In this document: one piece after another, positions 7,985 through 15,390 of the stretch
Numbering within the stretch: position 1 is the stretch's first letter
Layout: the number at the start of each line of letters is the position of its first letter
NCBI RefSeq assembly: GCF_001544515.1
Contig: NZ_FCOL02000033.1
Span: 1-58,210 of the forward strand
Source: Caballeronia terrestris
GTDB taxonomy: Bacteria > Pseudomonadota > Gammaproteobacteria > Burkholderiales > Burkholderiaceae
Direction of reading: 5' to 3'
DNA length: 58,210 nucleotides
Translations under genes and position numbers: made by a program
The notes under the pieces: model-generated
The model's input: only the letters and a program-made list of their open reading frames with translations
Database searches by the model: none
Told to the model about the DNA's origin: nothing

Positions 7985-8389
7985 GCCAGTCGGCGTATTC
8001 TCGTCGGGCGTCTCAGCGACCACTATCTGAAGAAGCGCGGCGTGGGCACGGGTCGCCGCCGCAACGCGGTTGCGCTCCCAATGCTGGCCGGTTCGGCCAT
8101 CCTCGCCGTGCCCTTCCCGTCGAACCTTACGGTGCTTCTGGTCGTCTTCTCCGTCACGCTGACTGGCATCGCATCGACCACGTCGCTCAACTTGGTTGTT
8201 GGAGGGAACGTGTTCGGCATGATCGCGCCGATCGCCACTGGATAGGTGATCGCCGCCACCGGGAGCTACGACCGGGCGTTTTGGTTCGCCGGCCTTCTTC
8301 TGCTCATCGGCGCGACGGTCGCTCTTACGATGACGCGCTCGCCGATGGTTATCAAGCGTAAAGCAGTCAATACGCGCGTTGTTGCGTGA
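7985..8389 (+). pseudogene. MFS transporter remnant (C-terminal part)
   Basis: The frame reads GRLSDHYLKKRGV, then a long hydrophobic stretch (LPMLAGSAILAVPF; NLTVLLVVFSVTLTGIAS) and GGNVFGMIAPIATG. It hits an in-frame TAG at 8243-8245, and continues without frame change as VIAATGSYDRAFWFAGLLLL to a TGA at 8387-8389. This is the last four or so membrane segments of an MFS carrier of the ACS type (G-x-Y-D-x-A-F-W is typical). The N-terminal two thirds are absent. A truncated and nonsense-mutated gene, not functional. Confidence 0.8.
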
Positions 8390-8396
8390 TCGAAAT

Positions 8397-9329
8397 CTAC
8401 CGGGACAGCGCATCCCTGCCAGCAAGTCCCTCTGCCGACCCAAAAAGCACCTTTACCCAGTCGACGAACACCCGTACCTTCGTGCTAAACCGGCGGCTCG
8501 GCGGATAGGCCACAAAAACCTCCTGCGGCTCGCGCGTCCATTCGACAAGAATTGGAACGAGCTCGCCGCGTTCGATCGCGGGGCGCACCATGAAATCCAG
8601 AGTATGGATGATGCCGAGCCCCGCGAGCGCTGTCGCCAGATGCGCATTGCTCTCGCTGACCAACACGTCGTTGCGTATTTGATCGAGCGTAATCTGCTCA
8701 ACGCCGTTGGCGAACCTGAGCGGCTGGATCGCGCCACTGCTCGCCGAGAAATAGCCGACGACCGAGTGCCCGTTATCCGCGATCTGATTGGGATGCGTCG
8801 GCGTGCCATGGCTGGCGAGATACGCCGGACTGGCGCACGTCGTCCAGCGCAACATGCCGATGCTTTGGGTGACGAGTGCGGGATCGTTCGCCGTGCTCCT
8901 GATCGCACAATCGATGTTCTCGGCGATCAGGTCGGCCGTTCGATCCGTCACGCTCAATTGCAATTGGATGCCCGGGTACTGCTCGCGAAACGACGGCAGC
9001 GCCGGTATCAGCATGCCACTCGCGATCGATCCGCCAGTATCAATCCGTAACGGGCCGCGTGGACTTCCGTGTGCGCGGCCGAGGGTCGCCTCGACATCGT
9101 CGAGCTCGCTCAGCAGAAAACGCGTGCGTTCGTAATAAGCGGCGCCATCGGTGGTGACGGTCACACGGCGCGTATTGCGTTCCAGAAGCTTCACACCGAG
9201 ATGCGCCTCGAGCGAGCGCATCCACTTGCTGACCGTCGTGTTGGGCATGGCAAGCGATTGTGCCGCCTGGGTAAAGCTGCCCGTCTCCACGACGCGCGCA
9301 AAGATTCGGATAGCCTGCAGGTGATCCAT
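8397..9329 (-). CDS. LysR-type transcriptional regulator
   Basis: The 310-residue protein has a winged helix-turn-helix at residues 1-60 (FTQAAQSLAMPNTTVSKWMR, then LEAHLGVKLLERNTRRVTVT). An effector-binding domain from about 90 follows, of the CrgA/DmlR-like subgroup (S-P-A-Y-L-A-x-H-G-x-P). The ATG at 9329 begins MDHLQAIRIF, the normal family start; upstream codons are not conserved. It is divergent from the short-chain dehydrogenase at 9456, with 126 bp and dyad sequences between them, so it likely controls that gene and itself. The inducer is unknown. Confidence 0.9.
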   Translation of the reverse strand: MDHLQAIRIFARVVETGSFTQAAQSLAMPNTTVSKWMRSLEAHLGVKLLERNTRRVTVTTDGAAYYERTRFLLSELDDVEATLGRAHGSPRGPLRIDTGGSIASGMLIPALPSFREQYPGIQLQLSVTDRTADLIAENIDCAIRSTANDPALVTQSIGMLRWTTCASPAYLASHGTPTHPNQIADNGHSVVGYFSASSGAIQPLRFANGVEQITLDQIRNDVLVSESNAHLATALAGLGIIHTLDFMVRPAIERGELVPILVEWTREPQEVFVAYPPSRRFSTKVRVFVDWVKVLFGSAEGLAGRDALSR

Positions 9330-9351
9330 GATCCAAGCCCTCGCCGGATTG

Positions 9352-9376
9352 TGCACATTGGTGCATAAAGAATGCA
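9352..9376. promoter_or_regulatory. Overlapping dyads between LysR and SDR genes (candidate operator)
   Basis: TGCAC-ATTG-GTGCA (9352-9365) and TGCAT-AAAGA-ATGCA (9362-9376) are two overlapping inverted repeats in the 126-bp divergent intergenic region, close to the LysR start. This is where a LysR-family autoregulatory site normally lies. It is inferred from position and symmetry only. Confidence 0.4.
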
Positions 9377-9455
9377 TACGATACGGCTTTATCCCATCCC
9401 ATGTGCGGACTATGCTGTGTTCACGTTCTCACCTACTGCACACAGGAGCACCGAA

Positions 9456-10238
9456 ATGAACGCATCAGCATCCCCCTACATTGATACGAAGCGGCACGCC
9501 GGCAAAGTGGTTCTCGTCACCGGCGGCAGTTCCGGCATCGGCCTCGCCGCCGCGACGCGCTTCGCCCGGGAAGGCGCGATCGTCTATATCACCGGGCGAC
9601 GCCAGGCGGAACTCGACACGGCCGTCGAAACCATCGGTCACGGCGCGAAAGCCATTCGCGCGGACATTGCGTCATCCGACGATCTCCAGCGCATGTTCCA
9701 GGTTTTGTCCAAAGATAACGGACGTCTCGACATCCTGTTCGCCAACGCGGGCGGCGGCGAATTCTCGCCGCTTGGACAGATCACCGAAGCACAGTTCGAC
9801 AAGTATTTCGACATCAACGTCAAAGGCACCTTGTTCACCGTGCAAGGCGCGCTGCCCCTGATGCCCCGCGGCAGCGCGATCGTGATCACCGGTTCGATCA
9901 CGTCGATTCAAGGCGTGCCGGCGTTCGGTGTCTATGCAGCGACGAAGGCGGCGTTGCGCTCGTTCGCGCGGACGTGGTCGAACGATCTCAAGGGCCGCGA
10001 CATTCGCGTCAACGTGGTATCGCCCGGAGTGGTGGTCACGCCGGCCTACAAGTCCGAGTTGAAGCTTACCGATGAGCAGATAGAAGCGTATCGTCAGGAA
10101 GTCAGCGAAACGACACCGCTGGGACGCGTGGGCGAAGCCGACGAGATCGCCAAAGCCGTATCGTTCCTCGCATCGGACGATGCCAGCTACATCACGGGCA
10201 TCGAGATGTTCGTAGACGGTGGCCGGGCGCAGGTCTGA
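9456..10238 (+). CDS. Short-chain dehydrogenase/reductase (classical SDR)
   Basis: The 260-residue protein has the NAD(P) site TGGSSGIG (22-29), the N-A-G motif (97-99), Ser147, and the catalytic Y160-x3-K164 in VYAATKAALR. It also has the C-terminal GIEMFVDGG typical of classical SDRs. T-G-R-R after beta-2 (Arg rather than Asp) suggests NADP preference. The ATG at 9456 has AGGAG seven bases upstream. It is probably a cytosolic ketone/quinone or alcohol oxidoreductase. Its only obvious partner is the divergent LysR gene; the substrate cannot be deduced. Confidence 0.9.
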   Translation: MNASASPYIDTKRHAGKVVLVTGGSSGIGLAAATRFAREGAIVYITGRRQAELDTAVETIGHGAKAIRADIASSDDLQRMFQVLSKDNGRLDILFANAGGGEFSPLGQITEAQFDKYFDINVKGTLFTVQGALPLMPRGSAIVITGSITSIQGVPAFGVYAATKAALRSFARTWSNDLKGRDIRVNVVSPGVVVTPAYKSELKLTDEQIEAYRQEVSETTPLGRVGEADEIAKAVSFLASDDASYITGIEMFVDGGRAQV

Positions 10239-10618
10239 GGCCAGACAGGCTACCGCGCATTGGGGCGGCGCCGCCAACAATCGGCGCGCCTGGATTGATA
10301 CTTCTTCGCGCCCGCATCGACACGGCGAGCACTTCGCGCGCCGTGTTCTCTCTGATGCTCGCGCAAATCACATCGCTTAGCGTCTTCGACGCATAGCCAG
10401 AATGGCCGTCATCACAAGAGTGCGGCCTCATCGCAGCCATCGATTCTCTCCACCGCTGTATGACCGCGCTCCGCACGACAACGGACCCACGCGCGAAATA
10501 TTTTGCACATACGGGAATACGCCCGCCTCGCCGCGCGTTCTACTCGCATGGCAAACGATACCGGTCCGATGCGTAGTGCTTCGGCTCGGCCTTGCGTGCG
10601 TTTCAACGGGAGAAGAAC
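10239..10618. other. Intergenic stretch, no gene recognised
   Basis: These 380 bases between the SDR and cupredoxin genes hold no frame with a convincing ribosome site or family similarity. The part just before 10619 contains GGGAGAAGAAC, the ribosome site of the cupredoxin gene. No strong terminator hairpin was seen. Confidence 0.4.
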
Positions 10619-11038
10619 ATGTCGGTCAGAAGTCGGCGCATTGCGATTTGCGCATTCATTGCCGCCTCAAGTCTGCTCGCCAATGCGGTACACGCCGGTG
10701 AGAAGGTCAAGGCGACACTCGACAACGATACGATCAAGCTGGACACAGACAGCATCAAAGCAGGATCGGTTACGTTCGAGGCGACCAACGCATCCGTCAA
10801 CAAGCAGATACATGAATTCGTGGTGCTCAAGACGGACATGCCCGCGGACAAGCTGCCAGTGAAGAACGGCGCGGTGCCGGAGAAACAGTTTAGAAAGATG
10901 GGAGAAGTCGAGGACATGGCGCCCGGTCAGAGCAAGCATCTCACGCTCAAGTTGACGCCCGGGCACTATGTGCTCATCTGCAACCAGCCTGGCCATTACG
11001 CAATGGGCATGCATGCGCCGTTCGTCGTCACGCCGTGA
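10619..11038 (+). CDS. Periplasmic cupredoxin (type 1 copper protein-like)
   Basis: The 139-residue precursor has a signal peptide ending at about A-V-H-A (residues 23-26). A cupredoxin fold follows with likely copper ligands His65 (NKQIHEFVVL), Cys121, His126 and Met129 or Met131 (LICNQPGHYAMGMHAPF). The C-x4-H-x2/4-M spacing is that of small blue-copper or sulfocyanin-like domains. The ATG at 10619 follows GGGAGAAG. It probably carries electrons or buffers copper in the periplasm. No oxidase or copper exporter lies beside it, so the partner is unknown. A second, unrelated cupredoxin lies at 51444-51755. Confidence 0.8.
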   Translation: MSVRSRRIAICAFIAASSLLANAVHAGEKVKATLDNDTIKLDTDSIKAGSVTFEATNASVNKQIHEFVVLKTDMPADKLPVKNGAVPEKQFRKMGEVEDMAPGQSKHLTLKLTPGHYVLICNQPGHYAMGMHAPFVVTP

Positions 11039-11136
11039 GACGCGCTAGACAGCGACCCCGCATACGACCATGCATCGACTCGGGCCGACGACCATTCGCG
11101 TCTTCGGCGGATGCAAGAATCATAAAGGGCATCACG

Positions 11137-11331
11137 ATGGAATATCTTCATGGCGTGGACTTGCACATGGCGCAACGCAACCGATCAACTGTCAAGATCG
11201 AGGTCGACGACGGCGAGACGGTGGAAGGGAGAATCGTCGCGTTCGACGATTGGCACTTGCTGATGCAATTGAAAGACTTTCCGTGCGTGGTCCTCGTCGC
11301 AGCGATTGCGCGCATGGAGCAATTGGGTTAA
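11137..11331 (+). CDS. Small Sm-fold (Hfq-like) protein, putative
   Basis: The 64-residue protein begins MEYLHGVDLHMAQRNRSTV and continues with strands V-K-I-E-V-D-D-G-E-T-V-E-G-R-I-V-A-F-D. It ends near V-V-L-V-A-A-I-A-R-M-E. A strand with D-G-x-x-V-x-G-x-I-x-x-F-D followed by W-H-L-L-M-Q-L resembles the Sm1/Sm2 pattern of Hfq (L-x-G-x-I-x-x-F-D). The usual Hfq RNA-binding Y-K-H at the end is missing. AAAGGG precedes the ATG at 11137 by seven bases. It could be an Hfq-like RNA chaperone or an unrelated small beta-barrel. The fold call is inference. Confidence 0.5.
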   Translation: MEYLHGVDLHMAQRNRSTVKIEVDDGETVEGRIVAFDDWHLLMQLKDFPCVVLVAAIARMEQLG

Positions 11332-11391
11332 TCGTAGCGGGCCGCCGGCAACACAAGCTTCGAGACGACCCGCTCGCCCGACGAAACTTCC

Positions 11392-12282
11392 TTACACGTC
11401 ACGCTTCTCAAAAGCTCGTCGATTCGCCTGAACGAATTCTTCGATGCTCTGCGGCGCTTTGCCGGTGACTTGGCCGATGATGTCGTCCGTTCCTTCGAAT
11501 ACTCCGTTCTGGTAGTCCACCGCGACCTCGATGAAGTGCTGGATCGTAAATTCCGGAAGGTCGTATTGGCTCAGGTGCTCGCGATAGCCTTCGAGTGTCG
11601 ACGGCTTGTAGACAATATTTCGGTCGAGGACTTCGCTGATTTTGTCGGCAATCTCTTGCTGACTTAGTTCGATGGGGCCACAGAGCTGATACGTCTTGCC
11701 GATATGGCTAGCCGGTTGCGCAAGGACAGCAGCGATGAAACGCGCCTGGTCGTCGGCCGCAATGGGGGCGTGGCGCCCGTTTCCGAACGGTAGTGCAATC
11801 CTGCCGCCCTGGACGATCGTATCGCGCACCCACGGAAAGACCAGCCACTCGGAAAAGAATGTCGGACGGATGTGTACAGTCGGAACGCCCGACCAGTCCA
11901 GAACGCGCTCGGCAATCCAATGGTCGCGCGCGGCGTGACTTTTTGCATCTTCCCGGGCGGAGATTTGCGACATGTTCACGACGGCTTCCAGCCCGGCGCG
12001 ACGTGCTGCATCCGCGAAATAGGCGGTCGCCTGAATGAACCCGGGACGCACGGGAAAACAGAGATAGGCTGCCGAGACACCCTGTGTGGCACGTATCGCG
12101 TCATCGTGGGAGAGCAGGTCTCCTACCACGATTTCGGCACCCGATTTTCGAAGAATCTCACTGCGCTCATCTTCCCTGCGAACAAGCGCGCGCACTGAAT
12201 GGCCACTGGCCAGAAGATTCTTAACGGTGTGCACCCCTGTCTTGCCGGCTGCTGCGGTAACCAGAATTTTGCGTTGTTCCAT
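11392..12282 (-). CDS. NmrA-like NAD(P)-binding protein (atypical SDR)
   Basis: The 296-residue protein has an N-terminal Rossmann motif KILVTAAAGKTGVHTVKNLL (G-x2-G pattern) and VRALVRREDE, as in the NmrA/HSCARG and QorB-like atypical SDRs. The active Tyr-x3-Lys of classical SDRs is absent, which is normal here. The C-terminal half (IRPTFFSEWLVFPW, then QLCGPIELSQQEIADKISEV) matches the family. It may reduce quinones or act as a redox sensor. It is divergent from a TetR gene, 283 bp away, which is the likely repressor. Confidence 0.85.
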   Translation of the reverse strand: MEQRKILVTAAAGKTGVHTVKNLLASGHSVRALVRREDERSEILRKSGAEIVVGDLLSHDDAIRATQGVSAAYLCFPVRPGFIQATAYFADAARRAGLEAVVNMSQISAREDAKSHAARDHWIAERVLDWSGVPTVHIRPTFFSEWLVFPWVRDTIVQGGRIALPFGNGRHAPIAADDQARFIAAVLAQPASHIGKTYQLCGPIELSQQEIADKISEVLDRNIVYKPSTLEGYREHLSQYDLPEFTIQHFIEVAVDYQNGVFEGTDDIIGQVTGKAPQSIEEFVQANRRAFEKRDV

Positions 12283-12449
12283 GATGACGCTCCTGTCGAT
12301 GAGTTGATCACACCGTCCCGTGACGCTGACTCCCGATGGATGTCGAGTGTCATGTTTTGCGCGATGTGCATATGCACTTTTTCGTTCGACAAATAGCCGC
12401 GAACTGAAGGGATCGCTGCGGCCACTTCGAAACGAGGTGATTGGATATC

Positions 12450-12469
12450 TGGATTTTAGTCATAATCCA
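12450..12469. promoter_or_regulatory. AT-rich dyad between NmrA-like and TetR genes (candidate TetR operator)
   Basis: TGGATT-TTAGTCAT-AATCCA is a perfect 6-bp inverted repeat with an 8-bp spacer, in the divergent region 12283-12565. That region is markedly richer in A and T than the surrounding genes. Further near-palindromes (CATATG, GATATC, a second TGGATT at about 12530) follow toward the TetR gene. Position and symmetry suit a TetR operator controlling both directions. Confidence 0.45.
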
Positions 12470-12565
12470 CATGTGAGTCAAGAACATATGATTTACGATA
12501 TCTGCATGAAAAATATCCGATATATGGATTACACTCATACTCCCGAATCAAGCGGTTGACGAACG

Positions 12566-13231
12566 ATGGGATATTCTCAGGCAGACAAAATCGCGACACA
12601 CCAGCGCATCGTCGAGGTCGCGGCGAAGCGCTTTCGCGAACACGGCATCGAAGGCGTCAGCATCGCCGACCTCATGAAGGAGGCCGGACTCACGGTGGGC
12701 GGCTTCTATAAGCACTTCGATTCCCGGGACGAACTGGTGCGGGAGGCATTCGAATTCGCACTGCGCGACATCGAACCGTGGGAGTCCGCCATCCCCACCG
12801 CACCTCGTCGAGCCATGCGCTCATACATCTCCGAGTCGCATCGCGATAACGTTGCGACCGCATGTCCGATTTCAGCTCTGGTCAACGATATGAGCCGGAG
12901 CACTCAACAGACTCGGAAGGTCTATTCAGACCGCGTCGAAAAAATCATCAACCTGATTTCCAAGGCGTCGCCCGCACAGGAGAGCGCCAAAAAGCGAGCC
13001 GAGGCCGTGCTCATCCTGAGCGCCAGCGTTGGCGCGCTTACGTTGTCGCGCGCGGTGTGCGATCCGAAGCTGTCGAAACAGATTCTCGAGGGTGCCTTGA
13101 GTGAAATCCTGGAAAAGCTATCGGCTAAACGCGCGAAAAGAAAAAGCTCTGCCGCAGCGCCGGGCGCAGACGTCGAAGCAAGAAAGAGAAAACGCACCGG
13201 GGGACTCCGACACCTGAAGAATCGCCCCTGA
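12566..13231 (+). CDS. TetR-family transcriptional regulator
   Basis: The 221-residue protein has the TetR helix-turn-helix at residues 10-55 (FREHGIEGVSIADLMKEAGL, then TVGGFYKHFDSRDELVREAF). A C-terminal ligand domain follows with C-P-I-S-A-L. The last 40 residues are very basic (RKSSAAAPGADVEARKRKR), an unusual tail that may add non-specific DNA binding. It is divergent from the NmrA-like gene and probably represses it. The ligand is unknown. Confidence 0.9.
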   Translation: MGYSQADKIATHQRIVEVAAKRFREHGIEGVSIADLMKEAGLTVGGFYKHFDSRDELVREAFEFALRDIEPWESAIPTAPRRAMRSYISESHRDNVATACPISALVNDMSRSTQQTRKVYSDRVEKIINLISKASPAQESAKKRAEAVLILSASVGALTLSRAVCDPKLSKQILEGALSEILEKLSAKRAKRKSSAAAPGADVEARKRKRTGGLRHLKNRP

Positions 13232-13320
13232 CGGCGAATGCATCGCTTGCGACCTGAACGCGTCGTATCGGAGGGCTCCGGCAATGTAGGGTAAGCTGCG
13301 TCCAACTCGGAGAAAACTAT

Positions 13321-13593
13321 ATGACGCGTTACTTGCAGGAAGAACTGACCACCTTTTGGGGGCGATTGACGCCGTACCTCGCGCTACTCGAGTCGGCGAA
13401 GGGCAGTGCAACGGGGCCAATCGGACGTGTGACCATCGATACACCTGACCAACAGGCCTTCGCGCTCCACACCACCGATACAAAGCCTTCTGACGACACA
13501 TCGCAAGCCCCGACAGGGCAAAGCGCAACGTACACCAGGCTCAGAGTTGACGGTTCCGATTGGGGGCCGTGGCAAAGAGAAGCCTACGAATAG
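13321..13593 (+). CDS. Small unknown protein with Trp-rich C-terminus
   Basis: The 90-residue frame has an ATG at 13321 preceded by GGAGAAAACTAT. The N-terminus is hydrophobic-amphipathic (LTTFWGRLTPYLALLESAKG), the middle is polar and rich in Thr/Ser/Asp, and the end is D-G-S-D-W-G-P-W-Q. No signal peptide or family is recognised. It stands alone between a TetR gene and a convergent Nudix gene. Confidence 0.45.
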   Translation: MTRYLQEELTTFWGRLTPYLALLESAKGSATGPIGRVTIDTPDQQAFALHTTDTKPSDDTSQAPTGQSATYTRLRVDGSDWGPWQREAYE

Positions 13594-13637
13594 GCCTCTC
13601 GCCCACGAACGTCGATTCCGGCCCCAACGACCAAGAC

Positions 13638-14036
13638 TCAAATGGTCGCAACTGCTTCTTGCCGTCGAAGCGACGACGATCCCGCCAATGCCCGGGCCAG
13701 AATCGCTTCGGTGCCGGGTGTGATCTGCCGGCGATACAGTTCCTGAGGGGCCACCCATTGGACAGCGCTAAATCTGGCATCTGCTCGTAGCCGCGCGTCA
13801 TCCGGAACCGCGATGCGAAAAACGTGATGGATATGATGCGCGGAGACGTGCTCGAACAGCGACGCAGCCGCCTGCGCTTCAATGCCGGTTATTTCATGCA
13901 ACGCGCGGATAGCCGCGACAATTGCCAACTCGGTCCGTTCGATTGATCCACCGGGCAATAACCACATTCCGCTGTGTTCCCTGACCAGCAGGATTGCGCC
14001 CTTGCTGACCACCAACCCCGTCGCTCGTATTCTCAT
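13638..14036 (-). CDS. Nudix-fold protein with degenerate Nudix box
   Basis: The 132-residue protein has the Nudix fold: RATGLVVSKGAILLVRE, MWLLPGGSIE, and the helix region GGSIERTELAIVAAIRALHE followed by ITGI. Compared with the canonical G-x5-E-x7-R-E-U-x-E-E-x-G-U, the box has R-A instead of R-E and E-I instead of E-E. Two metal-binding acidic residues are therefore lost. Activity as a nucleoside-diphosphate hydrolase is therefore doubtful; it may bind a nucleotide without hydrolysis. The ATG at 14036 has GGAG upstream; an in-frame ATG at 14072 is possible. Confidence 0.75.
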   Translation of the reverse strand: MRIRATGLVVSKGAILLVREHSGMWLLPGGSIERTELAIVAAIRALHEITGIEAQAAASLFEHVSAHHIHHVFRIAVPDDARLRADARFSAVQWVAPQELYRRQITPGTEAILARALAGSSSLRRQEAVATI

Positions 14037-14192
14037 TTGTCCGCTTTCTCCATTCCTATAATCCCACTGCAATTTGTCTCAGCGGGCTGCGATGGCTATA
14101 TCGATGTTCCTTCTCAGTGCGCACTTACGATTTATTGCATGGTCTGCGAGAGAGCGGAATCAGCAGTTTCCCTGTCGGACCTTCAAGGCTCG

Positions 14193-14342
14193 TTACAGGA
14201 TCTTGCCGAGGAACCGCTGAATCACTTGCAAGAAGGTCACCGGACGGAATTCAGGCCGGACGCCTCCCTGCGACATGTCCGCATGATGCGGGACGCCCTC
14301 CTGTATTTGTCGGCTCTGCGGGACCAAAATTCCGATGTACAT
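14193..14342 (-). CDS. Possible 49-residue small protein with strong ribosome site
   Basis: An ATG at 14342 is preceded by GGAGGAGCACC, a near-perfect Shine-Dalgarno. The frame reads MYIGILVPQSRQIQEGVPHH and ends VTFLQVIQRFLGKIL, with an amphipathic C-terminal helix. It is too short and unusual to place in a family. The long surrounding region without other genes makes a small gene or leader peptide plausible. Evidence rests on the ribosome site only. Confidence 0.35.
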   Translation of the reverse strand: MYIGILVPQSRQIQEGVPHHADMSQGGVRPEFRPVTFLQVIQRFLGKIL

Positions 14343-14917
14343 GGTGCTCCTCCAACAAGAATCTCGTTGATACGGGATGATGGGCACGTGAACCCTGCAG
14401 CGCTACGCCCCAGCACATGTCTGCTTCGACGACCCCGGAAGTATGTGGCGGGCGTCTTTGCGTTCGAGCATTTGCCTCACTATGCGCTCGCGCAATTTCC
14501 ACGAATGCTTCGATTTGAAGCCGAATTCCCCCGCTTTCCGACCTTTTGGCCTCGCGGCCGATGGCTATACTTAATCTCGTCTCCACGCTCCCTGCCGCGA
14601 TGCAATCGGCGAAGCGCTTCGGGCGTCGCACGGGCTTGCCATGCGACGCCCTTTCTTTTTTCCGGTAGGGACCAAGCGTCAAACGACGACCGCGTCTTCG
14701 ATTTCCATAAAATAAAAAGGAAGCGCGGATAACCAACAACCGATATTCCAATCTGGCGCGTAATTCCGGGAATTACTTTTTTTCATCGAAGGGAGTATGT
14801 TTCCCTGCGATTCCTATCGTATATTTATCTGTAGCGATTTAAGAAAAGCATCATGCGCGGGATCAGCAAGCGGCAAACTTCACAGCATTGCGCCACGACC
14901 AAGAAGGAATAAAAGCA
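14343..14917. other. Intergenic stretch with dyad and T-tract, no gene recognised
   Basis: No convincing gene is seen in these 575 bases. From about 14700 the sequence is AT-rich. GTAATTCC-G-GGAATTAC (14760-14776) is an exact palindrome around one base, directly followed by seven T. It could be a weak intrinsic terminator (7-bp stem, 3-nt loop) or a regulator site upstream of the collapsed hydrolase gene at 14918. AAGAAGGAA at about 14899-14907 is a possible ribosome site for that gene. Confidence 0.4.
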
Positions 14918-15264
14918 ATGATGCTTTCCCGGCTGATGGTTCAGACGCGATCCGCGTCCTCGTGCTGTGCGTATGCCATCGTCCTGACCCTGTCGCGTCT
15001 TCTCTCCGCCTGCGGTGGCGATGATTCACCAGCAGTGCCCGCGTACGCCACCTCCGCGCGCCCCCAGATCAACCAGTTGCTGAACGACACGCTGACGCCC
15101 GGCACCGTGGTCTACGTGCAATCGGTGAATGGCGACGGGCTCGAATCGTTCGAAACCGCTGTTCGCTGCACGACCACGCCTATTTCGACAGATGCGCAGT
15201 TTGGACGCCGACTGTCGATGCGATCGCGAAGATCGTGATTGCATCGCTCGGATGGGAGCGGTGA
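14918..15264 (+). pseudogene. Serine hydrolase (beta-lactamase-like lipoprotein), internally deleted
   Basis: The ATG at 14918 starts a hydrophobic signal with lipobox L-S-A-C and continues RPQINQLLNDTLTPGTVVYV, as at the start of a class-C beta-lactamase or D-Ala-D-Ala-peptidase-like lipoprotein. The sense is lost after about residue 85. One frame further, HAYFDRCAVWTPTVDAIAKI and VIASLGWER end at TGA 15262-15264, a sensible C-terminus. The catalytic Ser-x2-Lys and Tyr-x-Asn parts are missing altogether. A gene with a large internal deletion plus frameshift, lying just before an intact relative (15391). Confidence 0.6.
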
Positions 15265-15390
15265 CGAAAACGACTTCTCCGTCGAAGGGTAACTACCACA
15301 CTGACAGCGTCATCCGGATCGCTGACAGTCGGCGCGACAACGCGAAAACCGCGCAACCCAGTCTCCGGAACAACGAGGAGGAGAACTGCC

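Noticed and set aside
14760..14783. Intrinsic terminator at the GTAATTCC dyad with T-tract
   Set aside because: The stem is short and AT-rich and there is no confident upstream gene on the plus strand, so it is only mentioned as a dyad.
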